Below, piece after piece: positions 1 to 9,069 of a stretch of 64,000 nucleotides of DNA. Position numbers and translations under genes: made by a program. The stretch spans positions 62,001 to 126,000 of the forward strand of contig NZ_JACDUR010000011.1 of the NCBI RefSeq assembly GCF_013761175.1. The letters run 5' to 3'. Below the pieces are notes generated by a model. The model saw nothing but the letters and a program-made list of their open reading frames with translations, was not told the DNA's origin and ran no database searches. The stretch comes from Nonomuraea soli (lineage in GTDB: Bacteria; Actinomycetota; Actinomycetes; Streptosporangiales; Streptosporangiaceae). Positions within the stretch are counted from its first letter, which is position 1. Each line of letters begins with the position of its first letter.

Positions 1-30
1 CGGGCCTTCGTCATGCCCTGGAGGTACATC

Positions 31-435
31 GTGTCCGTGATGGTCCTGTTCAACGCATTCGTCGAGATCAACGCCGTCAACATGTCCGGCTGGGGCAAGC
101 AGGGTGCCCTGGCCATGGAAGCGGCCGCGCTCGACGCCTCCGTCTTCGGCGACGGCTGGGTCAAGAACGTCGCCGGCATGAAGTCCGGCACGCTGAGCGT
201 CGACTTCCTCGACGACTTCGCCGCCTCTCAGCTGGACTCGCTGCTGTGGCCGCTGTTCGGCACCGTCGTGGCCTTCAAGGTCCGCCCCGACGCGGGGGCG
301 ATCAGCACCAGCAACCCCCAGTACAGCGGCAGCATCCTGCTCAACCAGCACAACGTCGGCGGCAGTCTCGGCGAGCTCGCCGCTAAGAGCCTGAGCCTGC
401 CCCTGTCGGGCGCCGTCACCCGGGCAACGGCATAA
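31..435 (+). CDS. phage tail tube-like structural protein
   Basis: A 134-residue protein at the head of a tail gene cluster. Its order of short motifs (FNAFVEINAVNMSGWGKQG, then ALDASVFGDGW, a 'NPQYSGSILL' strand and a C-terminal LSGAVTRATA) matches the beta-rich tail tube-like proteins of actinobacterial siphophages as I remember them; this is family recall, not a search. I start at GTG 31 because GGAGG at 20-24 sits six bases upstream; an in-frame ATG at 13 lies before that ribosome binding site and an ATG at 40 is also possible. Stop at 433-435, three bases before the next gene, so it is probably co-transcribed with the tail genes. It would polymerise as the tail tube. Capsid and head-tail joining genes, if any, lie left of the window. 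Confidence 0.6.
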   Translation: MSVMVLFNAFVEINAVNMSGWGKQGALAMEAAALDASVFGDGWVKNVAGMKSGTLSVDFLDDFAASQLDSLLWPLFGTVVAFKVRPDAGAISTSNPQYSGSILLNQHNVGGSLGELAAKSLSLPLSGAVTRATA

Positions 436-438
436 CCA

Positions 439-864
439 ATGTCCGCCGAGCTCAAGAAGCTCATCGCGGACTTCGGCAAGCTCCCGCCGGACCTGCGCAA
501 GGAGATCCGCCAGGGCGCCAACGAGATCGGCCAGCCGGTCCTGTCCGCTGTCCGAGCGCGCGCCTCCTGGTCGAGCCGCATCCCTGCGGCCACCCGCATC
601 AGCACGCGTTTCGGAGCCAAGACGGCCGGCGTGACGGTGCGCACGTCGGCCAGGCGCGCACCGCACGCCCGGCCGTACGAGCACGGCGGCATGGCCGGCA
701 CCTTCCGCGTGCCGGTCTACCGGCGCAAGGGCCGCCGCACCCCCTGGGTAGACCGCGCCGCTCGCCCGTTCTTCACCCCTGGCGTGCTCGCCGCTGAGGG
801 CGACGTCGTCGACGCCTTCAAGTCCATCGTCATCCGCGTCGGCCGTGCGAACGGCTGGCATTGA
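439..864 (+). CDS. HK97 gp10-like tail completion/minor structural protein
   Basis: 141 residues, basic, with an N-terminal helix (SAELKKLIADFGKLPPDLRK) and a C-terminal segment rich in Arg, Gly and aromatic residues (HARPYEHGGMAGTFRVPVY). This plan fits the HK97 gp10 group of small tail completion proteins, which join tail to head, although in classical siphophages that gene usually precedes the tail tube gene rather than following it. The ATG is only three bases after the previous stop and has no convincing ribosome binding site, suggesting translational coupling. Other small minor tail proteins are possible; the family call is moderate. Confidence 0.5.
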   Translation: MSAELKKLIADFGKLPPDLRKEIRQGANEIGQPVLSAVRARASWSSRIPAATRISTRFGAKTAGVTVRTSARRAPHARPYEHGGMAGTFRVPVYRRKGRRTPWVDRAARPFFTPGVLAAEGDVVDAFKSIVIRVGRANGWH

Positions 865-877
865 GAGAAAGATCCAC

Positions 878-1381
878 ATGACCAGTTCGAGAGACCGCAT
901 CCTGGGCAGACCCGCCCCCACCGCGGTGTACAAGCTCCGCGTGGCAGACACCGCCGCGGCGGCGCAAGCTCTGACCGACGCCCAGAGCGAGCTGGGCATC
1001 CTCCTGGTATCGGGGGAGGGCGATGAGGCCACACTCGAGCGCGCCCGCGACCGGCTGGCCAGCGCTCGGGCCGACCTTGAGGCGTGCTTCGAGCCCATCG
1101 TGTGCACCGCCATGGCGCCGGCCGACTTCGAGGGCCTGGTCGCCAAGCACCCGCCCCGCGAGGACCACCCCGAGGACGAGACGTGGAACATGAGCACGTT
1201 CCCTCACGAGCTCTTCGCCAAGTGCGCTCCGGACTACCTGACCCCGGAAGAGTGGGCGGAGTGGCTGAAGACCCGGGTCAACGAGGGTGAGCAGGTGGGC
1301 CTGGTCAACACGGCAATCAAGGCCAACACCAGGTCCATGGACGAATCTATCCCAAAAGACTGGACGTCGATGCTCAGCTAG
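878..1381 (+). CDS. tail assembly chaperone, short (G-type) product
   Basis: 167-residue product of the reading frame that ends at TAG 1379-1381. It lies immediately before the tape measure gene, the standard place for tail assembly chaperones (the lambda G/GT position), which coat the tape measure protein during tail assembly. A central charged helix pair (about residues 25-70) precedes an acidic Pro-rich part (HPPREDHPEDETWN) and a helical end (LTPEEWAEWLKTRVNEGEQ). I start at ATG 878, preceded by AGAGAAAGA; the frame is open upstream to 845 but that stretch overlaps the previous gene. A -1 frameshift signal near the 3' end allows a longer product from the same start (separate entry). Confidence 0.75.
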   Translation: MTSSRDRILGRPAPTAVYKLRVADTAAAAQALTDAQSELGILLVSGEGDEATLERARDRLASARADLEACFEPIVCTAMAPADFEGLVAKHPPREDHPEDETWNMSTFPHELFAKCAPDYLTPEEWAEWLKTRVNEGEQVGLVNTAIKANTRSMDESIPKDWTSMLS

Positions 1382-1713
1382 AGCTCGAGCTCGACGTCGC
1401 GGCCGCCTACCGCATCCCGCACAGCCAGTTCCTGCGCTGGCGTGAAGACGACCGCGACAAAGCGATCTGGCAGCACATCCGAGCTGGCCAGACATGCGGC
1501 GCGTGTGGAACCAGGCGCGCTGAGTGGGACCCGGCCCAGGGCGGCCACCCCGCCGCCTACATCGCGACCACGGAGCGGTGCGAGGGCTGCCATCAGCGGC
1601 ACGCGGCAGGCAAGGACCTCGACCCCGGCATGTACATACGGCTCAAGCGCAATCCGGAGGTGGTGACAAAGCGTGAAAAGGCAAGTCGACCTCGAGACGA
1701 ACATCGACGGTGA
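878..1713 (+). CDS. tail assembly chaperone, -1 frameshift (GT-type) product with zinc-ribbon-like extension
   Basis: Predicted long form made when ribosomes slip one base back on CCCAAAA (1351-1357) and continue in the -1 frame to TGA 1711-1713, giving about 278 residues. The extension after the slip reads DVAAAYRIPHSQFLRW, then two CxxC pairs (TCGACG and RCEGCHQRH) that could bind zinc, and it has no usable start of its own directly after the slip. It overlaps the tape measure start at 1673 by 41 bases. In lambda, frameshifting sets the G:GT ratio and the T part contacts tape measure and tube; the same role is inferred here. It could alternatively be translated as a separate small gene, but the site and hairpin argue for slippage. 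Confidence 0.7.
1351..1398 (+). promoter_or_regulatory. programmed -1 ribosomal frameshift signal
   Basis: The heptamer CCCAAAA at 1351-1357 is in the correct phase (C CCA AAA) of the upstream frame. After a 5-base spacer, 1363-1375 pairs with 1387-1398 (GACGTCGA with TCGACGTC, plus GCTC with GAGC across one bulged T), leaving an 11-base loop that contains the zero-frame TAG. Slippery site, short spacer and stable hairpin together are the classical -1 frameshift layout, placed exactly where the downstream open frame begins. Confidence 0.85.
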
Positions 1714-4700
1714 CCCGAAAGGGTTCAACACCGCCGCCAGGTCCGCCCAGGAGTCAGCCCGGCGCCTCGAGCGGGAGAACGCCAAGTTGGAGGCACGGCT
1801 CAAGACCCTGAACCGGCAGATGGCCACCAGCGGCAAGAGCGCCTCTCTCATGCGCGGCGAACTGCGCACGCTCATCGCGGCAGGCGCGCTACTTGCGCCG
1901 AAGTTCGCGGCCGCCGGCGCCGGCGCCGTGGCGTTCGCAGCCCTCGCGGCGCCGGCCATCATGCGCGTGGTCGCCGCCCAGTCGGAGATGGGCGACAACT
2001 GGGGCAGCATGTCGCGCCAGGAGAAGATCGCCGCGTCCGGCTTGCGGCAGCTCATCGACCGCTACAAGACCCTGGCGAAGTCCGTCGAGCCCGAAGTACT
2101 CGGCGCATGGAACGCAGGCCTTGGCGTGACCAACAGCCTGTTGCCGCGCCTGGTACCGCTCACCAAGGCCATGGCCAGCGAGCTCAAGGAGTTCGCCAAC
2201 GAGGCCGAAGACGCCCTCAACTCCGAGCGCGCCGACCAGTTCTTCAGCTTCCTCGAGCGCGAGGCCGGTCCCGCGATGGACCAGCTCGGCGACACCACCG
2301 GCAGCGTCGTCGGCGCCGCGATGTCCCTCACCGAGAGCCTCGCCCCGCTGGCCACCGCCGGACTCGGAGTCGTCGGCATGGCCGCCGACCTGGTCAGCAT
2401 TCTGAGTGACATGTCGCCCGAGCTGGCCCAGGCCGCCGTGCTCACCGCAGCTCTACACGGCCCGATCGGCGGCGCCATCGACGGCATGGGCCGTCTGGCT
2501 GGCCGTACGAAGGAGGTCGCGGCCACCCAGAAGGGCGCGAGCCTGGCCACGAAGGCGCTCAACCTGGCGGCCGCCGCGGGCCCGAACCTGTATGTCGCCG
2601 CCGGCGTCGCGCTCGGCTTCCTGGCCATCAAGGCCATGTCGGCCAAGTCCAACACCGACAAGCTGGTCGACTCGCTGACCGTCGCCAACCGCGCGACCGG
2701 CAACAACGTGAGCGGCTACGAGAAGCTGGCCAACGTCCTGGGCGTCGAGGTCAACAAGCGCCTGGACCAGCAGGCGACCCTCTACAAGAACATGACGGAG
2801 GCGTACAAGGCCAACCGCAACAGCGTCAACGCTGAGGTCGTCGGGCAGGCCCGCGCCGCCTACGCCGCTGAGCAGGAGGCCAAGAAGCTCGCGGAGGCTC
2901 AGCAGGAGGTCCTGGAGTCCTACAACAACACCGTGCAGGGCGCCGACGCCCTCGCCGCGAAGTATGGCCTCACCCGCGAGCAGGCCTTGCGCCTGGCGGA
3001 CGCGGTCGGCGTGAACCTGTCCAAGGGCGTGCTGGAAAACGGCCAGATCACCGCTGCCACGGCGGCCAAATTCGATCGCTACCGCGCCGCCGTCGAGATG
3101 GCCCAGAGCCCCACAGCCGTGCTGAGCCAGGCCTGGAAGGACGCCTCCAACTCCGGTCTCGACTTCAAGCTCAACGTCGAGGGCCTCAACAACGCGCTCA
3201 ACGCGATGTTCAACCCGTCGATCGCGGCCTACAACGCCACGACCCAGCTCGCGGAGGCGATGGCCCGCGCCAAGGAGGCGGTCAAGGAGAGCAAGGGCTC
3301 CCTGGACCTGGCGAGCGAAGCCGGCCGCAACGCCCGCGCCGCCTTCGGTGCGTACGCCAAGCAGACCGCCGACACCGCCGCGTCGATCTACAACATGAAC
3401 CTGCGCACCAAGGGAGCCGAAGCAGCGACCAAGGCCGCCCGCGAGGCTGTGCTCGCGCAGCTGCCCACCCTGGCCGACCTCGCCGGCAAGAACGCGTCCG
3501 CGCAGAACCAGGTGGCGCGACTGGCCGCGACCTTCGGAATCAGCGGCAAGCAGGCCCAGGACGCAGGCGTCAAAGTCTTCTCCCTGGCCCAGAAGATCAA
3601 CCGGCTGCAGAGCAAGACCGTCAGCATCAAGGTCCAGACCGGAGCGGCGACCGCCGCCGTGCAGGACTGGGTACGCGACAACAGCGGCAAGACGGTCAAC
3701 GTCTACCTGCGCACGGTCGGAGGCGGCCGCATGGTGGCCAGCGCAGGCGCGACCGGCGGCCTGGTCAAGGACGGCATCATCCGGCGCAGCGCCGGCGGAC
3801 CCATCTCAGGCCCCGGCACCGGCACCAGCGACGACGTGCCCGCCTGGTTGAGCAACGGCGAGTACGTCATCAACGCCGCGTCGACCAAGAAGTACAAGCC
3901 GCTCATCGAGGCGATCAACCGGGATCGCTACGCCGCCGGCGGACCGGTCACCCGCCGCGGCGCCGGCGTCATCCGCGGATACGCCGAGGGCGGCCTGGTC
4001 GAAGACGTCCCTCTCGGCGAGATGGTCTCGCGGTTCATGGGCGGCAAGGCGATCACCAAGTCGACGTGGAACAAGACGGTGCGGTCCTACCACGACGCCG
4101 TCGACCAGCTGCGCCGCGCCGAGCGCAAGCTCGCTGCGGACCGCAAGGCCGGCAAGAGCGCGAAGACGATCGCTGACGATGAGGCCCGCGTGCGCAAGGA
4201 GCGGCGAGACCTGGCCACCGCCACCGAGAAGCTCAGGGCGACCGAGGCCGCCTACCGCAAGGCCAAGCTCACCCCCGCCGCCCGGCTCGGCGCGTCCCTG
4301 ACGCTCGGCATCAAGAACACCGCGGCCTTCATCAAGAACCTCGAGACGATCGCCTCCAGAGGCTTCCCGGAGCTGGCCCAGCAACTGCTGGCCATGGGCG
4401 GCGCCGACGCCGAGAAGTACGCCGCCAGCGCCGCCAAGCTCTCCACCAGCAAGCTCGGCGCGCTCAACAAGCAGGTCAAGACCGCGGCCAAGCAACAGGA
4501 GCGCCTCGAGCAGATGCCGGCCATCCTCGCGGTCAAGGCCGCGCGGAAGAACGGGGCGACCACCCTGGCCAAGATCGTCGCTACCACCGGCCTGAGCGAG
4601 CAACAGGTCGGCGAGGCCTACGCCGCGATGGGGTACGCCCGCGGCGGCATCGTGACCGGCCCCGGCACCAGCCGCTCCGACTCCATACCGGCGATGCTGA

Positions 4701-4933
4701 GCCGCGGCGAGTACGTCGTGAACGCCGCGGCGACCGCTCAGCACCGCCAGCTCCTGGACGCCATCAACAGCGGCCGCGCCACCTCGCCGGCCGCCGCCGG
4801 CGGTATCGCTGAGGTCCGCGTGGTCCTCGACGCCAGCGGCGCCCACTCCAATCACATGCTCCGCGCGTTGCGTGAGATGGTCCGCCTCCACGGCGGCGGC
4901 AACGTGCAGGTCGCCCTGGGGAAGGTGAGATAA
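1673..4933 (+). CDS. phage tail tape measure protein
   Basis: 1086 residues, the longest gene of the tail cluster. Tape measure proteins run inside the tail tube, set its length and help DNA enter the host; at roughly 0.15 nm per residue this one implies a tail near 160 nm. Visible features: an N-terminal coiled coil (about residues 20-60, ARRLERENAKLEARLKTLN), hydrophobic Ala/Gly-rich stretches around 65-100 and 290-320, long helical Ala/Lys-rich middle sections, and two copies of a Gly-Pro motif (SGPGTGTSDDVPAWLSNGEY near residue 710 and TGPGTSRSDSIPAMLSRGEY near 1000). Start GTG 1673 follows GGAGG at 1656-1660 at a long spacing (12 bases). The stop abuts the next ATG, so the cluster is one operon. 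Confidence 0.9.
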   Translation: MKRQVDLETNIDGDPKGFNTAARSAQESARRLERENAKLEARLKTLNRQMATSGKSASLMRGELRTLIAAGALLAPKFAAAGAGAVAFAALAAPAIMRVVAAQSEMGDNWGSMSRQEKIAASGLRQLIDRYKTLAKSVEPEVLGAWNAGLGVTNSLLPRLVPLTKAMASELKEFANEAEDALNSERADQFFSFLEREAGPAMDQLGDTTGSVVGAAMSLTESLAPLATAGLGVVGMAADLVSILSDMSPELAQAAVLTAALHGPIGGAIDGMGRLAGRTKEVAATQKGASLATKALNLAAAAGPNLYVAAGVALGFLAIKAMSAKSNTDKLVDSLTVANRATGNNVSGYEKLANVLGVEVNKRLDQQATLYKNMTEAYKANRNSVNAEVVGQARAAYAAEQEAKKLAEAQQEVLESYNNTVQGADALAAKYGLTREQALRLADAVGVNLSKGVLENGQITAATAAKFDRYRAAVEMAQSPTAVLSQAWKDASNSGLDFKLNVEGLNNALNAMFNPSIAAYNATTQLAEAMARAKEAVKESKGSLDLASEAGRNARAAFGAYAKQTADTAASIYNMNLRTKGAEAATKAAREAVLAQLPTLADLAGKNASAQNQVARLAATFGISGKQAQDAGVKVFSLAQKINRLQSKTVSIKVQTGAATAAVQDWVRDNSGKTVNVYLRTVGGGRMVASAGATGGLVKDGIIRRSAGGPISGPGTGTSDDVPAWLSNGEYVINAASTKKYKPLIEAINRDRYAAGGPVTRRGAGVIRGYAEGGLVEDVPLGEMVSRFMGGKAITKSTWNKTVRSYHDAVDQLRRAERKLAADRKAGKSAKTIADDEARVRKERRDLATATEKLRATEAAYRKAKLTPAARLGASLTLGIKNTAAFIKNLETIASRGFPELAQQLLAMGGADAEKYAASAAKLSTSKLGALNKQVKTAAKQQERLEQMPAILAVKAARKNGATTLAKIVATTGLSEQQVGEAYAAMGYARGGIVTGPGTSRSDSIPAMLSRGEYVVNAAATAQHRQLLDAINSGRATSPAAAGGIAEVRVVLDASGAHSNHMLRALREMVRLHGGGNVQVALGKVR

Positions 4934-7651
4934 ATGCCCTGGCCCACCGACCCGCTCCCCGTCAAGGTCGAACTCCAGCTCGGTGGCATCTGGACGAACG
5001 TCACCAGCTACACGAAGCTGGCCAGCGACATCGTCATCAGCCGCGGCCGCGACGACGAAGCATCCGGCCTCGACCACGGCAAGATGACGCTCTCCCTGCT
5101 CAACACGGACGGCCGGTTCTCCCCGCGCAACCCCACGGGCCCGTACTACGGCCTGCTGGGCCGCAACACCCCGGTCCGCGTCTCCGTGCTCGGCGGACCC
5201 ACCGCCCTCGAGGTCGACGGGACCGCCACCTCCAAGGCCACCACGCCGGACAACGCCGCGGTGTCCATCACGGGCGACCTCGACGTCCGCCTGGACGTCA
5301 CGCTCTCCTCCTGGCGCGCAGAGACGGGCCTGGCAGGAAAGTGGGGGACCGCCACCAACCAGCGCTCGTGGGTCTTGTACCTGGCCCAGAGCGGCAGCCT
5401 CGTCTTCGCCAGGTCGCCTGACGGCACGGCCGGCTGGCCTGCCCAGGTGTCCACCGTGCCCGTACCCATCCCCGCCAGTGGCCGCCTGGCCGTCCGCGCC
5501 ACCATCGACGTCAACAACGGCGCGTCGGGCTTCACCGTCGCCTTCTACACCGCGCCGACGATGGCCGGCCCGTGGACCCAGCTCGGCGCATCCGTCGTCG
5601 TCGCCGGCGCCACGTCCATCTTCGACTCGACCGCCCCCATCGAGGTCGGCGAGGTCGACGGACTGCTACCCCTGGGCATCGCCGGCCGCGTCCACGCCTT
5701 CCAGCTCCTGAACGGCATCGCTGGGCCCGCGGTTGCCAACCCCGACTTCACCGCCCAGACGCCCGGGGCCGCCAGCTTCGCCGACGCCGCCGGCCGCACA
5801 TGGACAGTCAGCGCGCCCGCAGAGATCACTAACCGCATCGCCCGCTACGCAGGCGAGATCTCGGAATGGCCGTCCTCATGGGATCTCACCGGTACCGATG
5901 TCGAGGTCTCCGTCGAGGCCGCCGGCATCGTGCGCCGCCTGAGCCAGGGAGTCTCGCCGCTGGAGTCCGCCCTACGCAGGGCCATCACCAGGAGCACCAC
6001 GAACCTCGTGGCCTACTGGCCCTGCGAGGACGGCGACCAGGCCACCGAGCTCGCCTCAGGCCTGGTCGGCGGAAGCCCGCTCCGCATCGTCGGCACGCCC
6101 GATCTGGCGAGTTTCACGGGATTCGCAGCCTCCGCGCCGCTGCCCCTCTTGAAGGGCTCGGAGTGGTCGGGCACCGTGCCCTCCTACCCGGTCTCCCAAG
6201 CCGTCCAGACCCGATGGTTGCTCGCGGTCCCCGCTGCAGGAGTCGGCAACCAGACCCTCATCAGGGTGCGCACATCCGGCTCGGCGAACATCATCCACGC
6301 CGACTACGGCACCGGCGGCACTCTGCGCGTCCAGGTGTTCAACGACAGCACGGTCCTGGCCGACTCCGGTTACCAGCCTTTCAACGTCAACGGCAAGCTG
6401 TTGCGCGCCAGTCTCGAGCTGTTCCAGAACGGCGCGAACGTCGACGCCACGCTGGCCATCGTGCCTGTGGGAGAGAGCACCGGTTCCACTGTCACCGTCA
6501 CCGCCACCGGCCGGACCCTGGGCCAGGCCAAACGCGTCGTCGTCTCCCCTGACGGCGGAATCGATGATGTGGCGATCGGCCACGTCACCGTGCAGTCGGT
6601 GGTCACCACGCTCTTCGATCTCGGCGCCCAGTCCGGCGGGTACGTCGGCGAGACGGCCGGCCGACGTATCCAGCGCCTGTGCCTCGAGGAAGGGGTCGCG
6701 CACGCCAGCGTGGGCGACCCCGACGACACCGTCCCCATGGGGGCCCAGCCCGTGGCCACCTTCGTGGACCTGCTCACGGAGGCGGCCGCCACCGATGGCG
6801 GCCTACTCTACGAGACCCGCGAACGGCTCGGGCTCACCTACCGGCCACGCAGCGCCCGCTACAACGCGGCCGTCGCCCTGGCCCTGTCCTACCCGGGCGG
6901 CCACATCAGCCCGCCGTTCAAGCCCACCGAGGACGATGCCGACGCCCGCAACGACATCACGATCTCCCGCTCGGGAGGGAGCTCGGCGCGAGCCGTACTG
7001 GAGTCCGGCCCGTTGTCGGTCCAGGCGCCACCCGCAGGCATCGGCCGGTACGACTCGGGCGCCACGATCAACGTCCGGTCGGACGGCCAGCTGCCCGATC
7101 ACGCCTGGTGGCGCCTGCACCTGGGCACCTGGGACGAAGCCCGGTATCCGCGCGTGGGCATGGACCTCAACCGCAACTCGGCGCTCCTGCAGCAGGTGTC
7201 CGCGCTCGACTCCGGGGACCGCATCACGATCAGCCACACCTTGCCCTGGCTGGCGCCCGGCCTGGTGGATCTGGCCGTGCTCGGCTACACCGAGCGCCTG
7301 GCCGCCTTCGAGTGGGGACTGGAGTTCAACTGCAGCCCGGCCCGGCCGTACGACGTCGCGGTCTACGGCACCGGCCGGTACGGCAGCGCCGGCGCCCAGC
7401 TGGCCGCCGGCGTCAACACCGTGGCGACCTCGCTCAGCGTCGCGACCACGCTGAGCCCGCTGTGGACCACCGATGCCGCCGACATGCCCTTCGACATCGT
7501 GATCGGCGGGGAGCGCATGACGGTCACCGCCATCTCGGGCGCGAGCTCACCCCAGACCTTCACGGTTACCCGGTCGGTCAACGGGGTCGTGAAGGCACAT
7601 CTGACCGGCGCGAAGGTCGACCAGTTCGCCGTCGCCCGCTACGCCCTGTAG
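4934..7651 (+). CDS. large minor tail protein (distal tail/baseplate type)
   Basis: 905 residues, starting directly after the tape measure stop. The N-terminus (VKVELQLGGIWTNVTSYTK, then LNTDGRFSPRNPTGPYYGLL) has the typical opening of large tail proteins of Streptomyces-type prophages that sit at the tail tip. Two beta-rich, LamG/concanavalin-like stretches follow (roughly residues 90-280 and 350-560), which suggests carbohydrate contact, and the C-terminus carries a small beta domain (GGERMTVTAISGASSPQTFT). Position after the tape measure gene and size support a distal-tail plus tail-associated role. I cannot separate the exact subdomains without structure comparison. Confidence 0.75.
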   Translation: MPWPTDPLPVKVELQLGGIWTNVTSYTKLASDIVISRGRDDEASGLDHGKMTLSLLNTDGRFSPRNPTGPYYGLLGRNTPVRVSVLGGPTALEVDGTATSKATTPDNAAVSITGDLDVRLDVTLSSWRAETGLAGKWGTATNQRSWVLYLAQSGSLVFARSPDGTAGWPAQVSTVPVPIPASGRLAVRATIDVNNGASGFTVAFYTAPTMAGPWTQLGASVVVAGATSIFDSTAPIEVGEVDGLLPLGIAGRVHAFQLLNGIAGPAVANPDFTAQTPGAASFADAAGRTWTVSAPAEITNRIARYAGEISEWPSSWDLTGTDVEVSVEAAGIVRRLSQGVSPLESALRRAITRSTTNLVAYWPCEDGDQATELASGLVGGSPLRIVGTPDLASFTGFAASAPLPLLKGSEWSGTVPSYPVSQAVQTRWLLAVPAAGVGNQTLIRVRTSGSANIIHADYGTGGTLRVQVFNDSTVLADSGYQPFNVNGKLLRASLELFQNGANVDATLAIVPVGESTGSTVTVTATGRTLGQAKRVVVSPDGGIDDVAIGHVTVQSVVTTLFDLGAQSGGYVGETAGRRIQRLCLEEGVAHASVGDPDDTVPMGAQPVATFVDLLTEAAATDGGLLYETRERLGLTYRPRSARYNAAVALALSYPGGHISPPFKPTEDDADARNDITISRSGGSSARAVLESGPLSVQAPPAGIGRYDSGATINVRSDGQLPDHAWWRLHLGTWDEARYPRVGMDLNRNSALLQQVSALDSGDRITISHTLPWLAPGLVDLAVLGYTERLAAFEWGLEFNCSPARPYDVAVYGTGRYGSAGAQLAAGVNTVATSLSVATTLSPLWTTDAADMPFDIVIGGERMTVTAISGASSPQTFTVTRSVNGVVKAHLTGAKVDQFAVARYAL

Positions 7652-7659
7652 GAGGCCCG

Positions 7660-8583
7660 ATGCCGCCCCTGCTCGCAGGAGCCAAGATTCGGGGCGCGGA
7701 CTTCCCCGCGTCCCAGTACGCCGCTGACACGACCACGATCAGCGGCATCGTCTCGACGACGCCGGCCGCCGGCAGCCCCGAGGTGTCGGTGACGTTCATC
7801 GCGCCGACGTCGGGCAGTGTCCTGCTCAGCGTCGGCCTGTCCGCCCGTTGCGCCACCGGCGGCAACCGCACGTTCCTCGCGCCCGAGGTCCGCCTCACCA
7901 ACGTGGCCGGCGCCGTGGTGGTCGCCGCGAGCTCCGTCGCGCCGCGCGGGGTCTCCTGCCCTGGCGAGCCGAGCGTGTTCCCCTACCGGACCAGGACCAC
8001 CTTGCTGACCGGCCTAACTCCTGGTCAGCAGTACTTCGCCCGCACGATGCACTGGGCCAGCGCCGCCAGCCCGGCCGTCGACCTCCAGGTCCGCGACATC
8101 ACCGTCACGCCCACCCCACTCGGCGGCAACCGAGCCGGCACACCGATCAACGCCCTCGACTTCAGCCCGGCGGTATTCGCCCAGAACACCACGCAGATCG
8201 ACAACCCGGTCAACACCGCGTACGCGTCGGCAGCGCCTGAGGTGAGCGTGACCTTCGTCGCGCCCACGAGTGGCCGCGCGCTCCTGGTCGTCGGAGGCGG
8301 CGCCGGCAACAGCGCCGCTGGCAACAGGATCTTCCTGGCGCCCGAGGTCCGCGTCGGCACGGTCGCCGGCGACGTCGTGCTCTCCCCGTCCGTCACCCTG
8401 CGCGGTTGGAGCTCGGACCGGTCGGCGGCCGCCTTTAACTACGGATCACGGGAGTCGCTCTTGGAAGGCCTCATCCCCGGCACCACGTACTTCGCGAGGG
8501 TCATGCACGCGGTCAGCGCGGACGGCGGCACCAACACCCAGGACATGGCCGCCCGTGACATCGCCGTGGTGCCCTGCTCATGA
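7660..8583 (+). CDS. phage tail protein with two tandem beta domains
   Basis: 307 residues beginning at ATG 7660, which has GGAGG (7651-7655) five bases upstream; the same frame stays open far upstream inside the previous gene, but that is a shadow. The protein is two copies of one ~140-residue domain: each runs from an A/F-x-A-D/N-TTxI segment through PEVSVTFIAPTSG (first) or PEVSVTFVAPTSG (second), a FLAPEVR strand, and ends in an LxGLxPGxxYFARxMH block followed by RDI. A third copy is the next gene. Such repeats typically form trimeric fibre or decoration domains on the tail. No enzymatic motif is visible; receptor binding or virion decoration is inferred. The stop overlaps the next start by four bases. 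Confidence 0.65.
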   Translation: MPPLLAGAKIRGADFPASQYAADTTTISGIVSTTPAAGSPEVSVTFIAPTSGSVLLSVGLSARCATGGNRTFLAPEVRLTNVAGAVVVAASSVAPRGVSCPGEPSVFPYRTRTTLLTGLTPGQQYFARTMHWASAASPAVDLQVRDITVTPTPLGGNRAGTPINALDFSPAVFAQNTTQIDNPVNTAYASAAPEVSVTFVAPTSGRALLVVGGGAGNSAAGNRIFLAPEVRVGTVAGDVVLSPSVTLRGWSSDRSAAAFNYGSRESLLEGLIPGTTYFARVMHAVSADGGTNTQDMAARDIAVVPCS

Positions 8584-9053
8584 GCGGAGTCGACGGGCAG
8601 ATCGTCCGCGCGGGGGAGACCCCGCCATCCGCCTCCGACGCCGACGACACGGTCCTCGCGCAGATCACCAACGACGTCTACCTCCCCGGCATCCCCGAGG
8701 TCGGCACGACGTTCGTGGCGCCGGCGAGCGGCCGCGTGCGCATGACCGTCAGCGCGGGCCTGCGCGACAACGGGACCGCGCCTCGCGCCAGGATCTTCGT
8801 CAGCCCTCAGGTCTTCCGCGGGACGTCGGCCGCTGGCGTCGAGGTGCTGGCCCCCAGCGTCACCTTCCGCGGGGTCGCCTCCAACCGCGAGAACGTCGAG
8901 TTCCAGTACGGCTCACGCGTCGCCCTCATGACCGGCCTGACCCCCGGCGAGACGTACTACGCGCGGCTCATGCACCTGGCCACGCCGATCGCCGACCCCT
9001 CCGACACCGCCGACATCGCCGTCCGCGACATCACCGTCATCCCCGTCCCCTGA
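8580..9053 (+). CDS. phage tail protein, single copy of the repeated beta domain
   Basis: 157 residues; ATG 8580 overlaps the previous stop (ATGA), so translation is probably coupled. The sequence is a third, more diverged copy of the domain in the preceding gene: PEVGTTFVAPASG, RIFVSPQVFRG, FRGVASNRENVEFQYGSR and LTGLTPGETYYARLMH, ending RDITVIPVP. The head region (MSGVDGQIVRAGETPPSASD) differs from the other copies. The three units read as a domain array split over two genes, perhaps stacking on a fibre. No other function can be inferred. Confidence 0.6.
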   Translation: MSGVDGQIVRAGETPPSASDADDTVLAQITNDVYLPGIPEVGTTFVAPASGRVRMTVSAGLRDNGTAPRARIFVSPQVFRGTSAAGVEVLAPSVTFRGVASNRENVEFQYGSRVALMTGLTPGETYYARLMHLATPIADPSDTADIAVRDITVIPVP

Positions 9054-9069
9054 CCAGGAGTCGCCGCCG

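Noticed and set aside
3806..5077. Minus-strand open frame of 423 codons opposite the tape measure gene
   Set aside because: Low-complexity Gly/Ala/Val-rich shadow inside an operon transcribed in the other direction.
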